NCBI GenBank assembly: GCA_964585575.1
Contig: CAZPEM010000107.1
Location: 1-11,395, forward strand
DNA from: UBA4655 sp964585575
GTDB lineage: Bacteria; Planctomycetota; Planctomycetia; Pirellulales; UBA1268
Reading direction: 5' to 3'
DNA: 11,395 bases
The notes under the pieces were generated by a model, which saw only the letters and a list, made by a program, of their open reading frames with translations, was not told where the DNA came from and searched no databases. Made by a program: the position numbers and the translations under genes. Below are positions 1 to 6,547 of the stretch, piece after piece (position 1 is the stretch's first letter; the number at the start of each line of letters is the position of its first letter).

Positions 1-2
1 AG

Positions 3-257
3 TCGCTGTCGAACGTCTATTCGATCCGTGTCGGTTCCGACCTCTGCCGCGTCCGCGGCATCGAAGTCGAGGCGATCGAGGCGATCTTCGCGGAGCCGCC
101 CGACGACCGTCGGACGGCCTCCGAACATACCGCTCCGTGGGCGGACGTTACCGGGCCCGACGAGATCGTGTCGGAAAGGATGGCCGCGCCGCCCGCCGTG
201 CGGAAGCGTTCGCGGCTGGTGGCGTCGCGGGCGATCCTGCTCGGAGCCTGCGACTGA
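3..257 (+). CDS. C-terminal part of an unidentified protein (5' end outside the window)
   Basis: Reading from base 3 gives 84 codons without a stop, then TGA at 255-257. The frame has no ATG near its beginning, so the gene must start upstream of the window. Third codon positions are almost all G or C in the first 40 codons, and the product is a balanced polypeptide (it begins SLSNVYSIRVGSDLCRVRG). The two competing plus frames give Arg/Ser-rich or Arg/Pro-rich strings that look like shadows. The end (ERMAAPPAVRKRSRLVASRA) is basic and probably disordered. I recognise no family or motif, so no function is offered. The gene converges on the DUF11-like gene, with 36 bases between the two stop codons and no clear terminator hairpin in that gap. 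Confidence 0.6.
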   Translation, partial: SLSNVYSIRVGSDLCRVRGIEVEAIEAIFAEPPDDRRTASEHTAPWADVTGPDEIVSERMAAPPAVRKRSRLVASRAILLGACD

Positions 258-293
258 CCTCGGCTCCCTTCCGCGACGGCCGACTCGATCCGC

Positions 294-977
294 TCAGTCC
301 GCCGACTTCGGCCGGACGAGGATCACCGCCTCGCGGGCGACGTGGCCGGGCAGATCGCGGCAGCCGACCTCGATCCGGTAGGCGACGGCGCCGGGCCGTG
401 CCGCGCGGCCGGTGACCTCGAGCTGGATCGAATCATCCTCGCCGAGGCTTGCGACGGGGCTAAACTTCGCCTCGCCCGTCGCGAGGGAGTGGCCGTGACC
501 CGCGGCGGCCAACGGCTCGATCCCTTCGGCGAAGTAGAGCGTGGCAACGACGTGATGGGCGGTCGCTCCCGCATTGCGGATCGTGATCCTCCAGCGGACC
601 GACTCGCCCTGGCGGGCGTCGACGGTCGACTCCTCGCAGTCGATGAGGAGCCTCGGCACCGCCGGTTTTCGGGCCACGTTCTTGAGGACCACTGCATCCC
701 CGGCGGCGGCCCGCTCGACCGCGGCCTCCGTGGCCGGCGGCGTTGCCGGGCCCGCGAGAGTGGGGGGCGGCTCGTGTTTCAGCTTGTCGGCCATGGCGAT
801 CCGCACGGCCAGGGGCCGGCGGCCGGAGGCGGCCGTCGAGGCGTTCGACTGCACCGGTTTCCCCGACGCTCTGGCGACTTCGGACGAGCCGGCGGCAGTC
901 GCATCACCGGCCGACCACGACATCCCCACCACCAATACTCCGGCCACGAACGCCGCCAGCGAGAATGACCTTGTCAT
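294..977 (-). CDS. Exported DUF11-like (Ig-fold) protein
   Basis: The product is 227 residues. The start is ATG at 977, preceded by a strong AGGAGG-type ribosome site; the longer open frame to 1142 runs through hairpin DNA and into bioB and is rejected. Residues 1-28 form a signal peptide (MTRS, then a hydrophobic stretch, then DATA before the likely cut). Residues 30-105 are a low-complexity Ala/Pro/Ser-rich linker. Residues 108-220 resemble a DUF11/CARDB beta-sandwich, with the typical phrase SVRWRITIRNAGATAHHV followed by a YFAEGIEPL segment. C114 and C206 could form a disulfide. Such domains are common in surface and periplasmic proteins of planctomycetes, and their ligands are usually unknown. 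The gene is last in the minus-strand series, 124 bases after bioB, and has its own leader with two hairpins. The export call is firm; the fold call is by resemblance only. Confidence 0.8.
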   Translation of the reverse strand: MTRSFSLAAFVAGVLVVGMSWSAGDATAAGSSEVARASGKPVQSNASTAASGRRPLAVRIAMADKLKHEPPPTLAGPATPPATEAAVERAAAGDAVVLKNVARKPAVPRLLIDCEESTVDARQGESVRWRITIRNAGATAHHVVATLYFAEGIEPLAAAGHGHSLATGEAKFSPVASLGEDDSIQLEVTGRAARPGAVAYRIEVGCRDLPGHVAREAVILVRPKSAD

Positions 978-992
978 CGTTCCCCCCTCCTG

Positions 993-1010
993 CCTGTCGA
1001 GCCCGACAGG
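993..1010 (-). repeat. Perfect 7-bp hairpin just upstream of the DUF11-like gene's ribosome site
   Basis: The stem arms CCTGTCG and CGACAGG are exact complements around a 4-base loop. On the minus strand the structure ends only a few bases before the AGGAGG ribosome site of the gene starting at 977. It therefore lies in that gene's leader RNA, or at the 3' end of a bioB transcript. No run of T follows, so it is not a classic intrinsic terminator. Confidence 0.6.
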
Positions 1011-1017
1011 AACGCCA

Positions 1018-1037
1018 CCCCGGCGCACCCGCCGGGG
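1018..1037 (-). repeat. Perfect 8-bp GC hairpin between bioB and the DUF11-like gene
   Basis: The arms CCCCGGCG and CGCCGGGG pair perfectly around a 4-base loop. The hairpin is 7 bases from the one at 993-1010, so the two form a tandem pair inside the 124-base gap after bioB. No U-tract follows on either strand. It may slow or end transcription, stabilise the 3' end of the upstream mRNA, or belong to a dispersed repeat family; the sequence alone does not decide. Confidence 0.6.
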
Positions 1038-1067
1038 AAGGTATCGGTCGAACCATCCGTAGGGCTT

Positions 1068-1105
1068 TTGACGGAATCGCCCGCGAGGCTTCCGGGGCCC
1101 GTCAA
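1068..1105 (-). repeat. Inverted repeat overlapping the bioB stop codon
   Basis: The arms TTGACGG (1068-1074) and CCGTCAA (1099-1105) are exact complements separated by 24 bases. The right arm includes the bioB stop codon (1102-1104). With the two hairpins at 1018-1037 and 993-1010 it makes three palindromes in about 115 bases. The long spacer makes a stable hairpin less certain. The minus strand continues with only AAAG after the repeat, so it is not a standard terminator. Confidence 0.35.
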
Positions 1106-2109
1106 TCTGCACAAGCCAGGGGTTCGGCCGACTCTGCGCCACGGGTGACGACGAACCCCATGTCGCTGATCATCGCATAGTCGGCTTCGGGAAGCTGCCC
1201 CTTCGTCGTGAGGTAGTCGCCGACGAAGATCGAGTTGGCCGCATAGAGCCCCAGCGGCTGCAGGCTGCGAAGGTGGACCTCCCGGCCGCCGGCGATCCGA
1301 AGCTCGGAAGACGGATTCACGAGCCTCATCATCGCCAGCGCCCGCAGGCAGTCGCGGGGCGAGAGGCGATCGCTGCCCTCGAGAGGTGTGCCGTCGATCG
1401 CCTGGAGAAAGTTCAGTGGGATGCTCTCCACCCTGAGATCCCTCAGTTCCATCGCCATGTCGATCAGGTCGTCGTGCGATTCCCCCATGCCGATGATGCC
1501 GCCGCTGCAGAGGGAGAGCCCGGCATCGCGACAGGCCTGGAGCGTCCGCAACCGATCGGCGTAGGTGTGGGTGGAGCAGATCTCCGGATAGAACCGCTTC
1601 CCCGTGTTGAGATTGTGGTTCACCTTGTCGACGCCCGCTGCTGCGAGCCTCCCCGCCTGCTCGGGAGTCAGCAGGCCGAGGCACGCGCAGATATTCAGCC
1701 CATACTGCCGCTTGATCTCGGGAACGATCGAACAGACGGCGTCGATCTCCCGCTCCGAGGGGCCCCGGGCGGAGATCACGATGCAGAAGGTCTTCGACTG
1801 CCGCTCGGCCGCGAGCCTCGCCCCCTCGAGCAGCTTCGGCGCCGAAAGCAGGTTGTATTTCGGGATCTCGGCATCGCTCACCTTCGACTGCGAGCAGTAG
1901 CCGCAGTCCTCGGGGCAGAGGCCGCTCTTTGCGTTCATGAGAAAGAACAGCTGCACGGTGTTGCCGAAGTGGTGGTGGCGAACCCGGTAGGCCGCCGCGA
2001 GCACATCGAGAATCTCCGCATCGTCCGATTCGAGGATCGAGCGGGCGGCGCCGCGATCGATCGAGCCGCCATCGAGGACGGAATCGGCCATCTCCTGCCA
2101 ACGGTTCAT
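1102..2109 (-). CDS. bioB: Biotin synthase
   Basis: The product is 335 residues, the usual BioB length. It is a radical SAM enzyme that inserts sulfur into dethiobiotin, the last step of biotin synthesis in the cytosol. The [4Fe-4S]/SAM motif is CPEDCGYC (C65, C69, C72). The residues that hold the second [2Fe-2S] cluster in known BioB are also present: C109 (TFCIVISARG), C141 (NICACLG), C201 (LCSGGIIG) and R271 (RIAGGRE). YNHNL-type and DGTPLEG motifs are visible (NHNLNT, AIDGTPLEG). The GRGPS/ACLGLL style resembles the Bacillus-type rather than the E. coli-type enzyme. The start is the ATG at 2109, with GGGAG about 9 bases upstream; the frame extending to 2208 encodes Arg/Ser-rich residues not found in the family. 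No other bio gene is in the window. It follows the small TPR gene after 95 bases. Confidence 0.96.
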   Translation of the reverse strand: MNRWQEMADSVLDGGSIDRGAARSILESDDAEILDVLAAAYRVRHHHFGNTVQLFFLMNAKSGLCPEDCGYCSQSKVSDAEIPKYNLLSAPKLLEGARLAAERQSKTFCIVISARGPSEREIDAVCSIVPEIKRQYGLNICACLGLLTPEQAGRLAAAGVDKVNHNLNTGKRFYPEICSTHTYADRLRTLQACRDAGLSLCSGGIIGMGESHDDLIDMAMELRDLRVESIPLNFLQAIDGTPLEGSDRLSPRDCLRALAMMRLVNPSSELRIAGGREVHLRSLQPLGLYAANSIFVGDYLTTKGQLPEADYAMISDMGFVVTRGAESAEPLACAD

Positions 2110-2204
2110 CGCTCGTGTCTCCCGGGTGGACCTGCTTCTGGTCCGGAAGGGTACTCGATCCAATCGCGATTTCACAGGCGAAACAAGGGGATCGGGGCGG
2201 TCTG

Positions 2205-2528
2205 TCACTCGCCCGCGTCGCCGATCGAGGCGAGCAGTTCGGCCATCTCGCCGGCGGCATGGGCGTTTCCCTGACGGCGGGCCTGCTCGATCCCATCCCG
2301 CAGGGTGGTTCGGGCCTCCTCGAACCGGCCCCGGGCCACGAGGTGGCGGGCAGCCATGTGGAATGCGGGCACGTAGGGCGGATCGCCCGCGGCGAGCGCC
2401 GCAAGCATCTCGAGGCAGGGCCCCGACTCGCCGGCCTGCTCCATCTCGAGCGCGAGACTGTAGCGGAGGAAGACGTCGTCTGGGTCGTCCTGGAGCATCG
2501 CCAGGATTTTCTCTCGGCGGGTTGTCAT
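2205..2528 (-). CDS. Small TPR-repeat protein
   Basis: The product is 107 residues with no signal peptide or membrane segment, so it is probably cytosolic. It begins MTTRREKILAMLQDDPDDVF and contains about two tetratricopeptide-like helical hairpins: roughly residues 17-50 (FLRYSLALEMEQAGE) and 51-84 (PPYVPAFHMAARHLVARGRF), followed by a helix (EEARTTLRDGIEQARRQG). Such repeats normally bind a partner protein; the partner is not evident here. A short stand-alone TPR protein of this shape is familiar from planctomycete genomes, which is recall and not a search result. The start at 2528 lies 19 bases after the stop of the exported protein gene, with only a weak purine-rich ribosome site (GAAAGAAAAC). 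The longer frame to 2702 would overlap that gene by 155 bases and has Arg/Ser-rich shadow composition. bioB follows. Confidence 0.75.
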   Translation of the reverse strand: MTTRREKILAMLQDDPDDVFLRYSLALEMEQAGESGPCLEMLAALAAGDPPYVPAFHMAARHLVARGRFEEARTTLRDGIEQARRQGNAHAAGEMAELLASIGDAGE

Positions 2529-2547
2529 GTTTTCTTTCGGCCGGTTC

Positions 2548-3573
2548 TCACGGGGCCGGCTCCACGATTGAGACGGTGCGTCGTGGGTCGCCATGCACGA
2601 CGAGCAGGCGGCCGCCGGAGAGCGGGGCCACCGCCACTGGCGACGCAAGCCGGGCGACGCACACCGGGCGAACCGCCTGCCGACGATCTTGGATCGCCGC
2701 ATCGAGCCGCCAGAGGCCTTCGGGAAGCTGGTCGTCCTTCGCTTCTCCGGCCAGGACCCAGAGCGTCTCCTTGCCGTACGCCGCCGCCCGCACGCTCGGC
2801 AGGCCGGAATCGAGCGACAACAACCGCAGGGCGCCGACCTTGGAGTACATCGTCAATCGGACGGTCGCCGCTCCGGCAGCCGACCGCTCGAAGAGCACGA
2901 GCTCCTCGCCGGCACTGATGGCGACGGCGGCGGCCAGGCCAATGACGCTCTCCGACTGTTTTCCGTCGTCCGCTTTCGGACAGTGGCGGGTACTCATGCC
3001 GCCGATCCTCGCTCCGGCGATCGCCCCTCGGATCACGGGCGGCATGGGGGCCGGCAGACCGGCTACCACGATCCAGGATCGCGACGGGCTCACGGCGACG
3101 CCCACGGCGGCATCGTCTTCCGCCAGGGCCTGTCCAAGCGGAATCGACTGGAGGCTGTTCGCCGAATCGACTGCCGTGCCCGAAGCCGGTAGCCGGTAGG
3201 TCTTGATCGCCCAGTCGCGGCCCGACCGCGTCACGACGGCACACGTGATCAAATCGACGCAGGCGATGGCGAGAGGACGCTCCCCTCCGACGAAAGGCCC
3301 CACGGCCCGCTGCCGCCGCGTCGGCTCCGAAGGATCGATCATCTCGATGGCGTTCGAGCCGCCGTCGATCATGAGAACCCCCTGCCCCGTCGGCTTCGCC
3401 GCGATCGCGCCGACCCGCGGCAGGTCGTCCACGAGCGTCGTCACCTTCGTCTTCTGGGTCGCCATGACCGCGGGAGCGGCGGCGGGATCGGCCGCCCGTG
3501 CCACGATCGCCCCGCACGCCATCGCGGCCACGACGAGCGGCAGGAAGAACGCCGTTCGAGCGGACAGTCTCAT
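2548..3573 (-). CDS. Exported protein of unknown function, possible beta-propeller
   Basis: The product is 341 residues. Residues 1-27 are a signal peptide (MRLSARTAFFLPLVVAAMAC, ending VARA before ADP), so the protein is exported. The mature part has recurring short beta-type segments such as GVLMIDGGSNAIEMIDP, AVGVAVSPSRSWIVVAGLP and GGRLLVVHGDP. This pattern fits a WD40/SMP-30-like propeller, but I see no canonical WD or NHL motif, so the fold is inference. The start is well fixed: the ATG at 3573 overlaps the leuD stop as ATGA, the usual arrangement for translational coupling, and the signal peptide begins exactly there. There is no catalytic motif to read. It sits between leuD and the small TPR gene, 19 bases before the latter. 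Nothing links it chemically to leucine synthesis. Confidence 0.8.
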   Translation of the reverse strand: MRLSARTAFFLPLVVAAMACGAIVARAADPAAAPAVMATQKTKVTTLVDDLPRVGAIAAKPTGQGVLMIDGGSNAIEMIDPSEPTRRQRAVGPFVGGERPLAIACVDLITCAVVTRSGRDWAIKTYRLPASGTAVDSANSLQSIPLGQALAEDDAAVGVAVSPSRSWIVVAGLPAPMPPVIRGAIAGARIGGMSTRHCPKADDGKQSESVIGLAAAVAISAGEELVLFERSAAGAATVRLTMYSKVGALRLLSLDSGLPSVRAAAYGKETLWVLAGEAKDDQLPEGLWRLDAAIQDRRQAVRPVCVARLASPVAVAPLSGGRLLVVHGDPRRTVSIVEPAP

Positions 3574-4181
3574 CGCGCCATCCACGAAGACGGGGCCATG
3601 CCGCGGGCCGACTCCCACGCGTCGATCGCCGAAGCGTGGGCGAGCGTCAGGCCGATGTTGTCGAGCCCCTTCATGAGGCAGGTCCGGCGGAACGGGTCGA
3701 TGGCGATCGGCCGCGAGAACCCCCGGTCGTCGCGGAGCTCGTTTCGCTCGAGGTCGGCCGTGAGGCGGTAGGGTCCCGCGGCGGCCCGGCGGAAGAGTTC
3801 GTCGACGTCCGCCTCATCGAGCCGAATCGGAAGCATCCCGTTCTGGAAGCAGTTGTTGAAGAAGATGTCGGCGAAGGTCGGCGCGATCACGACACGGAAC
3901 CCGTAGTCGGCGAGCGCCCAAGGGGCGTGTTCGCGACTGGAGCCGCAGCCGAAATTCCTGCGTGCGAGGAGCACGCTCGCCCCCTTCCGGTCGGGCTTGT
4001 TGAGCTCGAATGCGGGGTCGGGCGAGCCGTCGGCGAGGAACCGCCAATCGAAGAAGAGAAACTGGCCGAACCCCGTCCGCTCGATCCGCTTGAGAAACTG
4101 CTTCGGGATGATCTGGTCCGTATCGACGTTGGCACGGTCGAGCGGGGCGACGAGGCCGCTGTGGGTGACGAACGGTTCCAT
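3570..4181 (-). CDS. leuD: 3-isopropylmalate dehydratase small subunit
   Basis: The product is 203 residues, normal for LeuD. With LeuC it forms isopropylmalate isomerase (EC 4.2.1.33), which converts 2-isopropylmalate to 3-isopropylmalate in leucine synthesis in the cytosol. The N-terminal motif NVDTDQIIPKQFLKR (residues 18-32) and the substrate-loop motif NFGCGSSREHAPWAL (76-90) are both intact. IAPTFADIFFNNCFQNG also matches the family. The start is the ATG at 4181, with AGGAG about 12 bases upstream, a little far. The frame upstream to 4292 overlaps leuC and encodes unrelated sequence. leuC ends 88 bases before, the standard order. The stop codon overlaps the ATG of the next gene (ATGA at 3573-3570). 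Confidence 0.96.
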   Translation of the reverse strand: MEPFVTHSGLVAPLDRANVDTDQIIPKQFLKRIERTGFGQFLFFDWRFLADGSPDPAFELNKPDRKGASVLLARRNFGCGSSREHAPWALADYGFRVVIAPTFADIFFNNCFQNGMLPIRLDEADVDELFRRAAAGPYRLTADLERNELRDDRGFSRPIAIDPFRRTCLMKGLDNIGLTLAHASAIDAWESARGMAPSSWMAR

Positions 4182-4269
4182 GAATCGGCCGGGCTCCTGG
4201 CGGTCGTGGTCCAACTGAGGGCGAAAATGCGGCGGGCGAAGGCACCGGGGGAGAAAAACGGCGGACGAA

Positions 4270-5682
4270 TCAGTCGAGGTATCGCCAGCCACGGATGTCG
4301 GTGAAGCGACCGGTGACGGCGGCGGCCGCGGCCATGGCGGGGGAGACGAGGTGGGTGCGGCCTCCCTTTCCCTGCCGGCCCTCGAAGTTGCGGTTGCTCG
4401 TCGAGGCGCATCGCTCGCCCGGGGCGAGCGTGTCGGGATTCATGCCGAGGCACATGCTGCAGCCGGCCTCCCGCCATTCGAACCCGGCCTCGCGGAAGAT
4501 GCGGTCGAGCCCCTCGGCCTCCGCCTGCCGCTTTACGCGGCCGCTCCCCGGAACGACCATCGCCCGAACGCTCGCTGCGACCTTGTGGCCGCGGGCCACG
4601 CGGGCCGCGGCGCGGAGGTCTTCGATGCGGCTGTTGGTGCACGATCCGATGAAGACGCGGTCGATGGGAATGTCGGTGATCCGGGTGCCGGCCGAGAGCG
4701 CCATGTACTCGAGCGAACGCCGGCCGCTCTCCCGGTCCGACGCATCGGGAAAGGCGGAGGGATCGGGCACGGAGCCGTCGATGCCGACCACCTGGGCGGG
4801 ATTGGTGCCCCAGGTGACCTGCGGGGTGACGTCCGATCCGCGAAAGATTTCCACGCGGTCGTAGACGGCGCCGGGATCGCTCGGCAGGCGGCTCCATCGC
4901 TCGACCGCCTTCTCGAAATCCTTCGGGGCGTGGTCGCGGCCCCGCAGGTAGTCGAAGGTGACCTGATCGGGCGCGATCATCCCGGCGCGGGCCCCGGCCT
5001 CGATCGACATGTTGCAGACGGTCATCCGCTCCTCCATCGAGAGCCCGCGGATGCAGTCGCCCGTGTACTCGATGACATGACCGGTGCCCCCCTCGGTGGA
5101 GAGCCGGCCGATGAGATGGAGCACGAGGTCCTTCGCCGTGACGCCTGGGGCGAGCGAGCCGTCCACGCGGACCTCGAGCGACTTCGGCTTCGACTGCCGG
5201 AGCGTCTGCGTGGCGAGAACGTGCTCGACTTCGCTCGTGCCAATGCCGAAGGCGAGGGCCCCGAGCGCCCCGTGCGTCGCGGTGTGGCTGTCGCCGCAGA
5301 CGATCGTCATCCCGGGCTGCGTCAGGCCGAGCTCCGGCCCGATCACGTGGACGATCCCCTGGTCCGCGTCGCCGAGATCGAAGAGCCGCACGCCGAACTC
5401 GCGGCAGTTGACCCGCAACGTGTCGATCTGCTGCTTCGAGATCGCGTCGGCGATCGGCAGCCGGCGGTCCGTGGTCGGCACGTTGTGGTCAGGCGTCGCG
5501 AAGGTCCGCTCCGGACGGTGGACCCGGCGGCCGGCCAGGCGGAGTCCCTCGAAGGCCTGGGGGCTCGTCACCTCGTGCACGAGGTGAAGGTCGATGTAGA
5601 GGATCGGCTGTTCCCCTGCGGGAGAGGCGACGAGGTGCTCGTCCCAGATCTTGTCGAGAAGCGTTCGCGGAGCGTGGTTCAT
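4270..5682 (-). CDS. leuC: 3-isopropylmalate dehydratase large subunit
   Basis: The product is 470 residues, the normal LeuC length. It is the catalytic aconitase-family subunit that partners LeuD. The [4Fe-4S] cysteines are C348 (FIGSCTNSRIEDL) and C408/C411 (GCSMCLGMNPD), the same spacing as in E. coli LeuC. Other family marks are TLLDKIWDEHLV at the N-terminus, DLHLVHEVTSPQAFEGLR, TPDHNVPT, GDSHTATHGALGALAFGIGT and the C-terminal NRNFEGRQG. The start is the ATG at 5682, chosen because MNHAPRTLLDKIWDEH matches the family start. A GGAGG lies only one base before this ATG, too close for normal use, and an extended -10 element sits just upstream, so a leaderless mRNA is possible. The longer frame to 5751 runs into the preceding gene. 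leuD follows after 88 bases. Confidence 0.97.
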   Translation of the reverse strand: MNHAPRTLLDKIWDEHLVASPAGEQPILYIDLHLVHEVTSPQAFEGLRLAGRRVHRPERTFATPDHNVPTTDRRLPIADAISKQQIDTLRVNCREFGVRLFDLGDADQGIVHVIGPELGLTQPGMTIVCGDSHTATHGALGALAFGIGTSEVEHVLATQTLRQSKPKSLEVRVDGSLAPGVTAKDLVLHLIGRLSTEGGTGHVIEYTGDCIRGLSMEERMTVCNMSIEAGARAGMIAPDQVTFDYLRGRDHAPKDFEKAVERWSRLPSDPGAVYDRVEIFRGSDVTPQVTWGTNPAQVVGIDGSVPDPSAFPDASDRESGRRSLEYMALSAGTRITDIPIDRVFIGSCTNSRIEDLRAAARVARGHKVAASVRAMVVPGSGRVKRQAEAEGLDRIFREAGFEWREAGCSMCLGMNPDTLAPGERCASTSNRNFEGRQGKGGRTHLVSPAMAAAAAVTGRFTDIRGWRYLD

Positions 5683-5688
5683 GCCTCC

Positions 5689-5697
5689 ACTGTACCA
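5689..5697 (-). promoter_or_regulatory. Possible extended -10 promoter of leuC
   Basis: On the minus strand the sequence is TGGTACAGT: a TGn extension followed by TACAGT, which matches 4 of 6 bases of the sigma-70 -10 box. A weak TTGCCG lies 15 bases upstream of TACAGT. Transcription starting about 7 bases after the -10 would begin at the leuC ATG itself. This lies in the 61-base gap between the methyltransferase-like gene and leuC. It is a motif match only, in a genome whose promoters may differ from E. coli. Confidence 0.35.
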
Positions 5698-5743
5698 GAC
5701 AAAATCGCCCGGCAAGATGCCGCCCGAGCCGCTCCTGCCCCCG

Positions 5744-6307
5744 TCAGGCAACGCGACGGCCGACGGTACGCACGGCCAGCTCGTCCACGCGTGCCTTCCC
5801 GATCTTCTGCCAGGAAGCGGCCGACGACGACGGCTCCACGAACACCACCGTCGCCGGCGTCACGACCCGCTGGATGAAGAACCAGCTCCGCTCGAGATGC
5901 CGCGGATCGGCGTCGCGGGAGACGATCACGAGGTCGAACGTGCCGAGGTGGTTGCAAAGCCTCGAGAGCGACGTGTCGACGTTTCCGGGGACGAGCTGCA
6001 CCCGCGCGAGCTTCCCCAGGGACTGGTGCGCCTGCTTGAGCGTCACGCCCGGCGGATCGGAGGGCAGCCTTCCCTCGAACCGGTCCAGGCCGACGTAGTG
6101 AACGCTCGGACGATCCTTGCGGGACGCCGCGAGCCGAAGCACCCGCTCCGCGCGGCGGATCGTCCCGAGACCGACTTCCATGATCCGGATCGATCCATCC
6201 GGCCGGGCGGGAATGCCTCGAATCGCAGCCAGGATCGACCGCTCACCGACGGGCTTCGAGCGGTAGATCAGCCACAGCCGTTTCACGAAGCCGATCGGAC
6301 GGACCAT
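5744..6307 (-). CDS. Rossmann-fold protein, class I methyltransferase-like
   Basis: The product is 187 residues. Residues 40-50 (IRIMEVGLGTI) resemble the SAM-binding motif I of class I methyltransferases, and D75 in HYVGLDRFEG would end strand 2, where an acidic residue normally binds the SAM ribose. Later segments VQLVPGN and FDLVIVSRDADP fit strands 3 and 4, and ATVVFVEP fits strand 5. Motif I lacks the third glycine (GLGTI in place of GxGxG), so SAM binding is uncertain and the protein may be a divergent or inactive member. The N-terminus (MVRPIGFVKRLWLIYRSK) is basic and partly hydrophobic. The start is the ATG at 6307, with GGGAG very close and AGGGG about 9 bases upstream; the extra 15 codons to 6352 come from a short tandem repeat and are unlikely to be coding. 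leuC follows after 61 bases. The substrate is unknown. Confidence 0.65.
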   Translation of the reverse strand: MVRPIGFVKRLWLIYRSKPVGERSILAAIRGIPARPDGSIRIMEVGLGTIRRAERVLRLAASRKDRPSVHYVGLDRFEGRLPSDPPGVTLKQAHQSLGKLARVQLVPGNVDTSLSRLCNHLGTFDLVIVSRDADPRHLERSWFFIQRVVTPATVVFVEPSSSAASWQKIGKARVDELAVRTVGRRVA

Positions 6308-6327
6308 CGCTCCCACCCCTCGTTTCT

Positions 6328-6355
6328 CCCTCGGCCACGACCCCTCGGCCACGAC
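6328..6355. repeat. 14-bp perfect tandem duplication upstream of the methyltransferase-like gene
   Basis: CCCTCGGCCACGAC occurs twice back to back (6328-6341 and 6342-6355). It lies 21-48 bases before the ATG at 6307, inside the probable leader of that gene. It lies in the 240-base non-coding stretch 6308-6547, which otherwise holds only the hairpin at 6520-6544 and no clear promoter. It looks like a recent slippage duplication. Confidence 0.7.
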
Positions 6356-6519
6356 ACCTCAGTGCCGCTCGATCACGGAGGACTGCCGACAGGCCGAGCA
6401 TTGCCCCGCCCGATGATGGTCGGACGATCGGACGCCGTCCCTTCAGTTTCGTCCAAAGGGAGTTGCACAGCCGTCAGAAGCGGAGGGGTCGAGCGGGCAA
6501 GGCCGCCCTTTTGGGGCCG

Positions 6520-6544
6520 GGAGTGGTTCGGAATCGGCCACTCC
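6520..6544 (-). repeat. Hairpin just after the HEAT-repeat lipoprotein gene
   Basis: The arms GGAGTGG (6520-6526) and CCACTCC (6538-6544) pair perfectly around an 11-base loop. On the minus strand it begins 3 bases after the stop codon of the HEAT gene. The position suits a transcription end or an mRNA-protecting stem. No U-tract follows directly, so a standard intrinsic terminator is not claimed. Confidence 0.4.
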
Positions 6545-6547
6545 GCC

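Noticed and set aside
258..293. A terminator between the two convergent genes at the left end
   Set aside because: Only short imperfect CGGC/GCCG matches are present and there is no T-run.
2128..2144. A 5-bp stem (GGACC/GGTCC) in the leader of bioB as a possible regulatory hairpin
   Set aside because: A 5-bp stem with a 7-base loop is expected often by chance in GC-rich DNA. I found no BirA-like or BioR-like operator beside it.
974..2404. A 476-codon minus-strand frame across bioB
   Set aside because: It is out of frame with bioB and runs through the palindromic gap. The product is low-complexity and Arg-rich, and lacks any motif.
4351..5877. A 508-codon plus-strand open frame opposite leuC
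   Set aside because: It is antisense to leuC, whose cluster cysteines and family motifs are unambiguous. The composition is that of an antisense shadow, and no ribosome site was seen.
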